Origin: Fluviicola sp.
GTDB taxonomy: Bacteria; Bacteroidota; Bacteroidia; Flavobacteriales_D; Crocinitomicaceae
Length of the DNA stretch: 64,000 bases
Assembly: GCA_029866325.1 (NCBI GenBank)
Contig: JARWZO010000006.1
Coordinates: 1 to 64,000 of the forward strand
Reading direction: 5' to 3'
Positions 41,717 through 50,589 of the stretch are shown piece by piece (within the stretch, counting starts at the first letter, position 1; the number at the start of each line of letters is the position of its first letter). The translations under genes were made by a program, and so were the position numbers. A model generated the notes under the pieces. It saw nothing but the letters and a program-made list of their open reading frames with translations. It did not search any database and was not told the DNA's origin.

Positions 41717-43339
41717 TCAGATAATAAACACTTCATCTTTTTCGTATGCATAAAACAATTCCTTTTCACCGAATAATCGCTCTCCAATTATTCCTCTTTG
41801 GTTGCAGGAGTCAACAAGCATGTTCGATTGCACAATAGGATTCGATTCATCAGTGTATTTAATGCTACTAATAAATTCCAACCACGGTTCTTGCCCCATA
41901 GCATAGACATATACTTCGCGCGGGTGAAAAATATTGATGAGATGCATTCCTTTCTCAAAATTAGATCCAGAAAGCCTTCTGGAATTGTCCTTGTCGCGCG
42001 CCAAATTTTCGCTTAACAGCGGTCCGTATAACCAGGACAATGGCGCTCCATCGCATTCCATTCCAAGGAAAATGACATCAATATCGCCCACAAAACGGTG
42101 AACATGTTGGTAGAGTTTCGGTTCAATAATTTTTGAATCGGCTACAAATAACAATGTAAATTGCTCAATAGCAATATGAAAACACGATTTGGATTTTACA
42201 TTCAAATCACTGTGCTCCCCGGTAAATGGAATACCCGTTATCGTACAATTTTTGAAACAGATCTCTTCCATTTCATTGATTTCAATCACATTATCAAAAC
42301 CAATGTGCTTGAACATTAATTTCAAATTAGGGTCTTGCAGAGATCCATTTGTGGTTGATGGAACAATAATGTTTTTGATTTTATGGCGAAGAGGTAATAA
42401 GGTTTCGAGTAAAATATGGTCTTGATGATTGTGCGTTATGAGTACATAATCAATTGTATCCGGAAGATCAATATCCGAAAAATGAGCGATATCCGAATCA
42501 TATCCATAATAGCTAATGAGCGGATCAACCAATATGGAAACATCCTTTGTTTCAATGAGAATACAAGCGTGGCCGAAATAGCGCATTCTTACTTTATCAC
42601 CATCATATTTGTTATAAACAGTTGGTTTTTCCTCCGTAAAAAACGTATCAAACAGTGTGCGTTTCTCACTGGGAATATTTAGCTTCTTCGCAATTTCTTC
42701 AATTGATCCAGGGGTTCTTTTCATTTTGCTCAATGCATCTATTCCATCAAAAGAAAATGGAATAGACAAATGGAGTACATGCGGCTCATCTAACTTAGGT
42801 GTACTCAAACAAAATGGGCGTTGGTCATTCTCAGTAATCCAAAGCGCAATACTTTGGGAAGAGGTATTGTAGAATTCACTTTTATACAATAGCGGTTCAA
42901 AAAAACGAAACGACGGATGGTTATTTAAATCGTAAACCAACTCAACATACCCTTTCAGTAAATCGGGAACTTTACCGTATAGTTCTTCCATTGAATAACC
43001 TGTAGCATTTGCCTTCAGCATCTTATCCAAGTCAACAATTGCTACTGACAATTCAATGAGCTTCGATTGATTTTGAAGCGTTTCTTCCCGCAGTTTCTTT
43101 ATTTCATCCAGGCGTTGAACTTTAAAATCCATAAATGGCCCTCCAAGCATTTTCGGGTTTTTTACGGCCGATTCATGAATATCAGGAGCCAAAAGATATG
43201 ATTCCATGATTTTCAAATGCCGATTTATGATGTTCATGGCTGCAGTTGCAGGCGATACAAGATGCGACCATGCATACCATTTTTCAATCAACGGTTCAAT
43301 AACCAGGTTCGGTTTTAAGTAAAATTCTTTATCGCTCAT
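41717..43339 (-). CDS. CmlA-type diiron, metallo-beta-lactamase-fold aminoacyl-PCP beta-hydroxylase
   Basis: Characteristic N-terminus NLVIEPLIEKWYAWSHLVSPATAAMNIINRHLKIMESYL and MLGGPFM; MBL motif VLITHNHQDHILLETLLPLRH (HxHxDH) after YFGHACILIET; downstream GEHSDL, VADSK. Confidence 0.82.
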   Translation of the reverse strand: MSDKEFYLKPNLVIEPLIEKWYAWSHLVSPATAAMNIINRHLKIMESYLLAPDIHESAVKNPKMLGGPFMDFKVQRLDEIKKLREETLQNQSKLIELSVAIVDLDKMLKANATGYSMEELYGKVPDLLKGYVELVYDLNNHPSFRFFEPLLYKSEFYNTSSQSIALWITENDQRPFCLSTPKLDEPHVLHLSIPFSFDGIDALSKMKRTPGSIEEIAKKLNIPSEKRTLFDTFFTEEKPTVYNKYDGDKVRMRYFGHACILIETKDVSILVDPLISYYGYDSDIAHFSDIDLPDTIDYVLITHNHQDHILLETLLPLRHKIKNIIVPSTTNGSLQDPNLKLMFKHIGFDNVIEINEMEEICFKNCTITGIPFTGEHSDLNVKSKSCFHIAIEQFTLLFVADSKIIEPKLYQHVHRFVGDIDVIFLGMECDGAPLSWLYGPLLSENLARDKDNSRRLSGSNFEKGMHLINIFHPREVYVYAMGQEPWLEFISSIKYTDESNPIVQSNMLVDSCNQRGIIGERLFGEKELFYAYEKDEVFII

Positions 43340-43362
43340 TACAATTCGTTAAAGGTTAACTT

Positions 43363-43761
43363 TCAGTTTTGAATCAATTCTTCCAGGTCTTTATCTGCCC
43401 GTTTCCCAAATACTTTTGTTCCTGTATATAATGCGAGTCCTGCCAAAATCCCTCCAATACAACCTGAGATTAGTACCAATACCATTTTATCAACAGACAT
43501 GACCTCACCGATTTTCTTTAAGATCGTGCTATCATATTTTTGTTCAAAAAAGATCATTGCACCCCCCCAGGTAAAAAACCCAGCCAATCCCCCTGTCCAA
43601 AACGTTTTGATATCCCATTGACGATGATCAATGAACACCCCTAGCAGAAACAATGGAACGGTAAAACTCCACCAGGGAAGAGTGGCAATCAAACCAGACG
43701 TTACAATCAATGCAATTGCAACAAGAAATACCAAAAATTTGATGAATCGACTTATTTTCAT
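43363..43761 (-). CDS. Small hypothetical membrane protein
   Basis: Hydrophobic segments (FIKFLVFLVAIALIVTSGLIATLPWW; MVLVLISGCIGGILAGLALYTG). The track ORF extends to 43812; the internal ATG at 43761 avoids overlap with the upstream gene. Confidence 0.6.
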   Translation of the reverse strand: MKISRFIKFLVFLVAIALIVTSGLIATLPWWSFTVPLFLLGVFIDHRQWDIKTFWTGGLAGFFTWGGAMIFFEQKYDSTILKKIGEVMSVDKMVLVLISGCIGGILAGLALYTGTKVFGKRADKDLEELIQN

Positions 43762-43768
43762 TTCGAGA

Positions 43769-46192
43769 TTACTTAAGTATCCATTGACTCTTTGACAGCT
43801 TTTTTGCTTCACCTTTTGTCATATAGAAATTCAGCGAATAATATTTTCCTTTGTTCCAGGGAGCGATAAAGTTATCATAATATTTACTTCCTGCGTTACC
43901 TGATTGTCCGCCCGCATATATGCCATAACCCCGGGGTCTGTCACCCAATTCCACGATCATTCTCCAGGAGGGCCCCCACGAAGTTGAGGTGGCATTAATT
44001 GCGGATGGATGCCCGGATGATTTCATGTCGGTTATGCTGAATGCTTTTTTGCTGGTAGGATGCAAAATCATGAGTTTGTTATTGTTCCCCCATTCTACAC
44101 CAGCATTGTCACCCTTTTGAAGGTACTCAACGTACGCTTTAAAAAATGCCTTACGAACAATAAGATTCGAGTGCTCTGTTTTTGAAGTCCCTAGTCTGTC
44201 GAAATAAGCATTCTCCGGTTCATTTTTCAGAAGATCCAGAAGTACATAATTTTCAGGAAGGACGGAATAAAATGAATAATTCGAGATTTCATCCCAGGTA
44301 AGCGTTTCAGTATTCTTCCACCACAGTTCAAAAAACAAGGCCATTTGACCCGATCTGTTATAGTCGAAGGACCAACTTTTCAATCTCTTTATCAAGCTTA
44401 TTTGTTTCTCATTCAATCCTTTAACAGAAAGATGATTTAACAATTCAGGAAGTGCCTGCGAAGCAAAATCATTTGTATTGTCTGTTTGCAATCGCTGCAT
44501 TTTTCGTTGATCAAAATGCTGCTCATTTTTCAACAATTTATTGATCCTGTTTGCCCGCGTTTCGAAGAAATAACCATAATAATAATACGGGTAGTTATCT
44601 GTTGTAGGGTGCTGATTTGCCGAGAGTAAATAATGTGATGACGGGTTCTTACTTGCCGGAAGGCTATCAATCGGGATATATTTCTTATACAAATGAGTGC
44701 TTTTTGACCCGTCTAGTATAAACATTCCCTGACCTTCCCATCTTACAGGAATATTCCCTTGGTGGTTAATGGAGATCGTATTGTCTTTACATGCAAATGT
44801 GAAATTTTGAATCGGACATTTATAGTGCTTTATTGCATCAACATAGTCGTTGTAATTCTTCGCTTTGTTGAGCTTTATAAACGTCAAAAACTCATTTGAG
44901 GGTTCTAATAATTCCCACCTGAGTGCATGATTCCCCAATCCCTCATTGATATTTGGAAATGATTTATCAAACACAATCGGACCATGAACAGAAGAATAAA
45001 TCGTATCGACAAACGGTTTTTTTCCTTTTCGATTGATCGTTTCGAAATGACGTTTCAACTTCACCTGTTTACCATCCATTTGATAGGTAGAATAATCCTC
45101 GGATATTTTCATTTTGTACCAATCTTTCACGTCATCAGCTCCGTTGGTTATTCCCCAGGCAATATTTTCGTTATACCCAATAATGACCGAGGGTGTACCT
45201 GGAATGGCAACACCGTAAACATTCATTTCGGGACAGTTAAGTTGCACTTCTAACCAAATGGAAGGCAACGATAATGTTAAGTGAGGGTCATTGCACAGGA
45301 TGGGAAATCCTGAAGTTGTTTTTTGACCGTCAACCACCCAGCTATTACTTCCTAGCTGTGGATTATAGTTGCTCTTATAGGTGGTTTTTGAAGAAATAAA
45401 GGAGTAATTCAAATAATCAGGTTGAATGATTTCTTTAAGCGAGGGATTAAGCTCGCCCACTAATTCTTGCATTACAGGTGTTGTATGCCCATTGGATTGA
45501 GGAAATAACTTATTGAAGTTAACCGTTCCTAAAGCAAGCATAAGGTTGGTCATATTGAGATCTTCCTCATAACCCGATAGGTTATTCCCCATGTGTTTGA
45601 GTAAAAGTATTGATTTCAGGTTCGACCATTCTTCCGGTTCGTAATTCAATAACTTGTATTCCAAAGGTAGTTCAGCATAATTTAATCCTTTAATGTAGGC
45701 GTTTACACCTTTTGTATAGTTCGATAGCGCCTTTAACGTTATAGGATCCCTTTCAATAAGCGTTAAAGATTTTTTAGCCGCCAACAATAACCCGAGCCTT
45801 CTTTGACTTCTATCGTAATTCAGGTAAGCATCATCGGTAAAAATTTCGGATAGCCTGCCTGCTGCAACATAACTGATAAAATCCATTTGCCAAAGTCTAA
45901 GAGAGGCCGTTACATAACCCTGAGCGAAATAAAGATCGTCTTCACTATCCGCAAAAATGTGGGGAACTTTTCGTTCGTCGAAGTAGATCGTTGCTGAGTT
46001 ATTTATTCCGGTGTCAGAAATTTTTCTTTCCAAATTGTCTATATCAACATCTGAACCGTTTTGAATAAACCCAAGAAATGGATTCATAAATTTACCCAGT
46101 GGTGGAAGGTCGAACATTGCTGTAGAAAACCCCCATATAAGAAGAACCAGGATCGAAAACGGAAACAAAAATGATGGATTTATTCTTTTCAT
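43769..46192 (-). CDS. Penicillin acylase/amidase-family Ntn-hydrolase
   Basis: DERKVPHIFADSEDDLYFAQGYVTASLRLWQMDF, NPQLGSNSWVVDGQKTTSGFPILCNDPHL (Ser nucleophile context), IAWGITNGADDVKDWY. Confidence 0.88.
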   Translation of the reverse strand: MKRINPSFLFPFSILVLLIWGFSTAMFDLPPLGKFMNPFLGFIQNGSDVDIDNLERKISDTGINNSATIYFDERKVPHIFADSEDDLYFAQGYVTASLRLWQMDFISYVAAGRLSEIFTDDAYLNYDRSQRRLGLLLAAKKSLTLIERDPITLKALSNYTKGVNAYIKGLNYAELPLEYKLLNYEPEEWSNLKSILLLKHMGNNLSGYEEDLNMTNLMLALGTVNFNKLFPQSNGHTTPVMQELVGELNPSLKEIIQPDYLNYSFISSKTTYKSNYNPQLGSNSWVVDGQKTTSGFPILCNDPHLTLSLPSIWLEVQLNCPEMNVYGVAIPGTPSVIIGYNENIAWGITNGADDVKDWYKMKISEDYSTYQMDGKQVKLKRHFETINRKGKKPFVDTIYSSVHGPIVFDKSFPNINEGLGNHALRWELLEPSNEFLTFIKLNKAKNYNDYVDAIKHYKCPIQNFTFACKDNTISINHQGNIPVRWEGQGMFILDGSKSTHLYKKYIPIDSLPASKNPSSHYLLSANQHPTTDNYPYYYYGYFFETRANRINKLLKNEQHFDQRKMQRLQTDNTNDFASQALPELLNHLSVKGLNEKQISLIKRLKSWSFDYNRSGQMALFFELWWKNTETLTWDEISNYSFYSVLPENYVLLDLLKNEPENAYFDRLGTSKTEHSNLIVRKAFFKAYVEYLQKGDNAGVEWGNNNKLMILHPTSKKAFSITDMKSSGHPSAINATSTSWGPSWRMIVELGDRPRGYGIYAGGQSGNAGSKYYDNFIAPWNKGKYYSLNFYMTKGEAKKLSKSQWILK

Positions 46193-46830
46193 TGTACTTC
46201 CATTTTTAACGGTTTATATTCCGTAATAACGAGTTTTTCGATGGTATTTTTAACACAGATACAACTGGCATAATCATGATGAATTTCAATCGGATGAAGA
46301 ATCCATTTTCCCAATTGATCATGGTAGACAGTGTCTATTGCGCAATAACGATCTCCACTTGTTATCCCAATTCCCATTGCTTTCATCAACGCTTCTTTTC
46401 GCACCCAAATGTCATAGAACGTTTGATGAGGGTTGTCCGACGAAACAATAGCCTGTTGCTCTTTTGAATGAAGGCAACCCATGATATCCTGGTAGTTAAG
46501 CTCGTTCTTTTGTTCTATATCAACTCCCAATTCCTGTTCTCCATAAGCAAACAACACCAGATTGCCGGAATGGGAAATATTGAACTCCATCCATTCTTTG
46601 ATAAACGGTTTTTTATACTTGTGAATATCCCATTTAGTGATGAGTTCCTCTTTTCCAAACTGCTTCAACGTATCTAAAAGCATCAGTCTGGCCAAAAGCC
46701 TTCCTTTTCTATCGGAATCGTTTTTGTATCTCATTACCTCGACTTGCATGGATACAGGCAGTTGCATCAGGTAAAAACTAAATTCCTGATCCGCAATGAT
46801 TTTAGTATCGCTATAAAGTAACGTGATCAT
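46189..46830 (-). CDS. Sfp-type 4'-phosphopantetheinyl transferase
   Basis: KKPFIKEWMEFNISHSGNLVLFA, LGVDIEQ, FYDIWVRKEALMKAMGIGI motifs. ATGA-type overlap with the penicillin acylase gene. Confidence 0.88.
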   Translation of the reverse strand: MITLLYSDTKIIADQEFSFYLMQLPVSMQVEVMRYKNDSDRKGRLLARLMLLDTLKQFGKEELITKWDIHKYKKPFIKEWMEFNISHSGNLVLFAYGEQELGVDIEQKNELNYQDIMGCLHSKEQQAIVSSDNPHQTFYDIWVRKEALMKAMGIGITSGDRYCAIDTVYHDQLGKWILHPIEIHHDYASCICVKNTIEKLVITEYKPLKMEVQ

Positions 46831-47506
46831 AGCGTGTTTTTATAATGTTCGCAATTTTGGCCGCGTGGTTGTTGATGAAAAAGTGATCTCCTTCTATAAT
46901 CTCGTAATCAAAATCTGAACGGGTGTATCGCGACCAATCCGTGATTTCATCAATACGACCTTCATCACTTCCCATCATTGCATAAATAGGTGTCGCTATT
47001 GGCTGATCTTCAGCTAACTCATTGCGTTCGGCGATTTCAAAATCAGCTCGTAATATAGGTTCGAAGAAATCAAAAAGCTCCTGGTTATTAAGAAGTTCAT
47101 CCGACACACCTCCCAATTTTTTAAGCTCATTCACAAAATCTTCGTGATTCATCAAGTATCGGTTTCTTGAATCCTGAACACCTGGACCGGGATTTCCACT
47201 AACAAAAATACTCTGAGGTGCATCTTGTTTTTGTTCCATAAGTCCTGCAACCCGAAGGGCCAGACTTGCCCCCATACTATGTCCAAAAATGATGTAGTTG
47301 GATTTATTTCTTTTGAAACGCAGCTGGTCATACACATCAAGCGCAGCGGCATCAAAATCACTGATGAGCTTCTCGTTAATACGCTTTCCTCTTCCAGGGA
47401 GTTCAAGCGAAATAATGTCAAACTCTTTTAGAAAAGAGTACATAAAACGAAAGGAATAAGTATTTCCTCCTGCAAAGTGTATAAAAAACAACTGTGTCTT
47501 TTCCAT
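46811..47506 (-). CDS. Type II thioesterase (alpha/beta hydrolase)
   Basis: FFIHFAGGNTYSFRFM, LELPGRGKRINE, YIIFGHSMGASLALRVA (GHSMG), C-terminal EGDHFFIN. Confidence 0.88.
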   Translation of the reverse strand: MEKTQLFFIHFAGGNTYSFRFMYSFLKEFDIISLELPGRGKRINEKLISDFDAAALDVYDQLRFKRNKSNYIIFGHSMGASLALRVAGLMEQKQDAPQSIFVSGNPGPGVQDSRNRYLMNHEDFVNELKKLGGVSDELLNNQELFDFFEPILRADFEIAERNELAEDQPIATPIYAMMGSDEGRIDEITDWSRYTRSDFDYEIIEGDHFFINNHAAKIANIIKTRYDHVTL

Positions 47507-47525
47507 TTTCTCGTTTTATCTCTTG

Positions 47526-49169
47526 TTAAGAATTTTTTCTGAAGAACGAAATTTCTGATGTTTCTTCCGATAATTTTCCTTCACACATCTTAAACAACCT
47601 ATCGGCACATTCATAATAGTGATCATCGTGTGTAACGGCTAACACCGTAAACCCCCGTTCCTTGAGCAATGGTAAAATCACTCTGTAAAATTTATTCCTG
47701 AAGTTTGGATCCTGATCGGCAGCCCACTCGTCTAAAACGATAATGGGTTTTTCTTCTACTATTGCTAAAATAAGAGCCAAACGCTTTCGCTGTCCGGTTG
47801 AAAGATCCGTCGTACTGAGTTTATTTCCATTTAGTTCTACCTTACCATCCAGTTCAAATAAAGTAAGATAGCTGTTCCAACTTTCCTTATCCGGCGTTTT
47901 GTAGAGTTCATCGAATAAATAAAAATCATTGAACACGACTGAAAAGGCGGTTCTATAAAAATTATAATTCGTTTCATCAATAACTTCGTTGTTGAGCTTC
48001 AAAACCCCCGAGGAGTGTTTATACAACCCCAATAATGTATTAATGAATGTTGTTTTACCGCTACCATTCCCTCCATAAATGAAAACAATTTCCCCTTTTT
48101 TCAATTCAAAATCAATCTCCTTTATCCCAAAAGTCTCAGACTCCTTAGTATAGAAAAAATCAATTTTTTCAGCAGAAACTCTTTCAAACTCAGACATGCT
48201 TATTGCTTTTTCAGCTGGGTCATTGGAGTATCGGGCATTTTTGAGATCGTTTTGAAGAACAATGAGTTTGGAAGATGCAACCATTGCTTTTGAGATAGTT
48301 GGCAAAATGGCCATTATAGACTGAATGGATGCTAAAAAGTAAAGGAGTGTAAAAACAAAATTAATGATTCGGGTATTCTGAATTTCAAGTAAAACACTGA
48401 ATATCAATACAGTAACACTCATCAGGACATAAAAAAGAATATGTCCTATAACCTGACTGTTAATAAACCGGGTATAGGCAGTCAGGTTGCTTTTAATTGC
48501 TTGATTAGCAATTTCATTGATTTGGTTTTCATAGATATGTTGTCCTTTCGAGGGCTCCATATGAATCTCTTTAAAACCATTCAAAATATCATTTATCTTT
48601 CCTTGAAACTTGACTTCTAAATTGAGTGATGTTTCAAAATTTCGCTCAATTTTCCTGGAACCAAGTTGATAAATGGTTATGCCGACAATTGCAAAACCAA
48701 TCGTTATAAAGCAAAGAGAAGGTGAGATTACAGCCATGAATATCAGACAGGCCACCGCCAGAACGGTTTCTGTTGTAAAATTAATCACTTGCATTGAAGC
48801 TTCGGTGATCGCATAAACGTTGTTTGTAATAGCTGTTAATATCTTGGACTTTTGTCCATAGAACTGCTGATAATCGGATTTTAACACCGTTGAAATAACA
48901 TCTTTTCTTAGTTTCCAAAGCAAAACCTGAGTATACTTAATGATGATCGTTGATAAGATCTTTCGACTCCAAACAAACAGTAAAATGACAAAGGCAAAAA
49001 TGACGATGTATTCCTGACTGATATCAGTATAAGCACCTTTCATTAGTAGATCCATCACCCCGGTTAAAAGAGTGATGAACAAAAAGCTGCATAGTCCGGA
49101 AAATATTCCGAGTGCAACATATTTGATTAGTCCCCACCTGCCTATTAACGAAAGTATTACTCTTAACAT
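47526..49169 (-). CDS. Cyclic-peptide-type ABC exporter (SyrD/PvdE-like fused permease-ATPase)
   Basis: N-terminal TM helices; Walker A FIYGGNGSGKTTFINTLLGLY, signature LSTGQRKRLALILAI, Walker B PIIVLDEWAADQDP, VTHDDHYYECADR. Confidence 0.85.
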   Translation of the reverse strand: MLRVILSLIGRWGLIKYVALGIFSGLCSFLFITLLTGVMDLLMKGAYTDISQEYIVIFAFVILLFVWSRKILSTIIIKYTQVLLWKLRKDVISTVLKSDYQQFYGQKSKILTAITNNVYAITEASMQVINFTTETVLAVACLIFMAVISPSLCFITIGFAIVGITIYQLGSRKIERNFETSLNLEVKFQGKINDILNGFKEIHMEPSKGQHIYENQINEIANQAIKSNLTAYTRFINSQVIGHILFYVLMSVTVLIFSVLLEIQNTRIINFVFTLLYFLASIQSIMAILPTISKAMVASSKLIVLQNDLKNARYSNDPAEKAISMSEFERVSAEKIDFFYTKESETFGIKEIDFELKKGEIVFIYGGNGSGKTTFINTLLGLYKHSSGVLKLNNEVIDETNYNFYRTAFSVVFNDFYLFDELYKTPDKESWNSYLTLFELDGKVELNGNKLSTTDLSTGQRKRLALILAIVEEKPIIVLDEWAADQDPNFRNKFYRVILPLLKERGFTVLAVTHDDHYYECADRLFKMCEGKLSEETSEISFFRKNS

Positions 49170-49222
49170 TTTTTTTCGTGTTTCTGATATACTGTAATCA
49201 GTGTCTATGTATGATTTACCCT

Positions 49223-50146
49223 TTATTTTCTTACATCCAACTTTAATACATGGGTTGCATTTTTATAAAAAACAGCTTCTTTCTCCGCACTGGTGATTGA
49301 GGTTAAACCGGCAATTTTTTGAACCAATTGCTTCTGTGTTGCGCTCAATAAAAACATGGGGAAATCTGTGCCGAATAGAATTCTATCTGGGCAACTATCA
49401 CAAAACTCCCTAAATTGAGTATTCAATTCCTCTTCCGTCGTAATGAAACGCTGGAAAGTTGAAATATCGAAGAAAATATTTGTCCGTTGCTTTACGGTAT
49501 CTATGGTCGTTTTACAATCTCTTGCTCCACCATGGCCAAGAACAAATTTTATTTTTTTAAACTCATTCGCCACTTTTAAAATGCTTGACGGGTAGTTTTT
49601 TTCAACCCCTAAAAGCCTTAGTGAAGGCCCTGTATGTGTTAAAACGGGCAATTCAAATTCATTGCAAATTTCGTAAAGTGGATAAAGTCCGGGATCATCT
49701 AATTCGAAACCGCACGGGGGATACAATTTTAATCCCTTAAAACCATACTCTTTGATCGATTTTTCAAATAGTTCGACACCTTTAAGCCCTCTTCGCGGAT
49801 CCATACCGCCAAAGACAATAAATCTATCCGGGTTAGCATCTAGCACTTCTTTATGCAATTCGAAGATCGATTCAAGTGCCAATTCAGGTTCTCCGAGCGC
49901 TACTCCAAAGTCAGCAATGAGTAAAACAGATAAATCAATCGAAGCCTGATCCATTTTTTCCAAAAATCCCGATCCTAAATGATCGGATAATCCGGCATTC
50001 AGAAGGTGCTGAACAACTTTCTTTTCGCTTTCACTTTTAGTCTCAAAAGAATCAATTACCTCATTGGTAAAGCTAGGGGGAAAGATCTTTTTGCTTGCTA
50101 AATGACTATGAAAATCTATGACCATTCTTTCTGAATTTATACCCAA
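49223..50146 (-). CDS. Amidohydrolase-2 family metal-dependent hydrolase/decarboxylase (ACMSD-like TIM barrel)
   Basis: MVIDFHSHLA, GGMDPRRGLKGVELFEKSIKEYGFKGLKLYPP, LTHTGPS, FVLGHGGARD, RILFGTDFPMF. Start may be the internal ATG at 50125. Confidence 0.8.
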   Translation of the reverse strand: MGINSERMVIDFHSHLASKKIFPPSFTNEVIDSFETKSESEKKVVQHLLNAGLSDHLGSGFLEKMDQASIDLSVLLIADFGVALGEPELALESIFELHKEVLDANPDRFIVFGGMDPRRGLKGVELFEKSIKEYGFKGLKLYPPCGFELDDPGLYPLYEICNEFELPVLTHTGPSLRLLGVEKNYPSSILKVANEFKKIKFVLGHGGARDCKTTIDTVKQRTNIFFDISTFQRFITTEEELNTQFREFCDSCPDRILFGTDFPMFLLSATQKQLVQKIAGLTSITSAEKEAVFYKNATHVLKLDVRK

Positions 50147-50586
50147 TTATCTAGTTGATCTAACCTGTATGCTTCAATATCCAACAGCGCTCCGTCTAAC
50201 AGGTATTGAATCAATGCTTCTTTTTCATAAAACACAACACTCAAGTCCCAAATACATAAACCGGAGGCCGTATTGAGATCAACGGGGAGTAGTAAATGAC
50301 TTTCAGAAGGAAGAGATTTATAGACCTTCGTCATTAATTCATTTTTATTCACCCAGTAACCAAAAACAACAAAGTTCACATCTAATCCCGCATGTATTAT
50401 GATAAAGCCAGTATTGTACATTGGTTTAGCTTCGCCAGAAAAGAGAAGGTCATTCGTTAAGCTTTCAGCACTTTTTATTAACTCATTTAATTGTACATTT
50501 TCATTCGCAGAAATGGTGTATCGCTTCCAAAAAAAATCTCCTTTCTGTATCGGAGCATAGGGGGATATTTTGCGTTGTTGATACAT
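50137..50586 (-). CDS. Hypothetical protein (149 aa)
   Basis: Tightly packed between neighbours (10-bp overlap with the downstream gene, 3 bp after the upstream gene); no family recognised. Confidence 0.6.
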   Translation of the reverse strand: MYQQRKISPYAPIQKGDFFWKRYTISANENVQLNELIKSAESLTNDLLFSGEAKPMYNTGFIIIHAGLDVNFVVFGYWVNKNELMTKVYKSLPSESHLLLPVDLNTASGLCIWDLSVVFYEKEALIQYLLDGALLDIEAYRLDQLDNWV

Positions 50587-50589
50587 GTT

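Noticed and set aside
1638-41753. Dozens of 60-127 aa antisense ORFs on the + strand inside the NRPS/PKS genes (e.g. 5873-6322, 14258-14641, 26317-26643)
   Set aside because: They lie opposite long, strongly supported coding frames, have no recognisable domains and are explained by the low stop density antisense to those frames.
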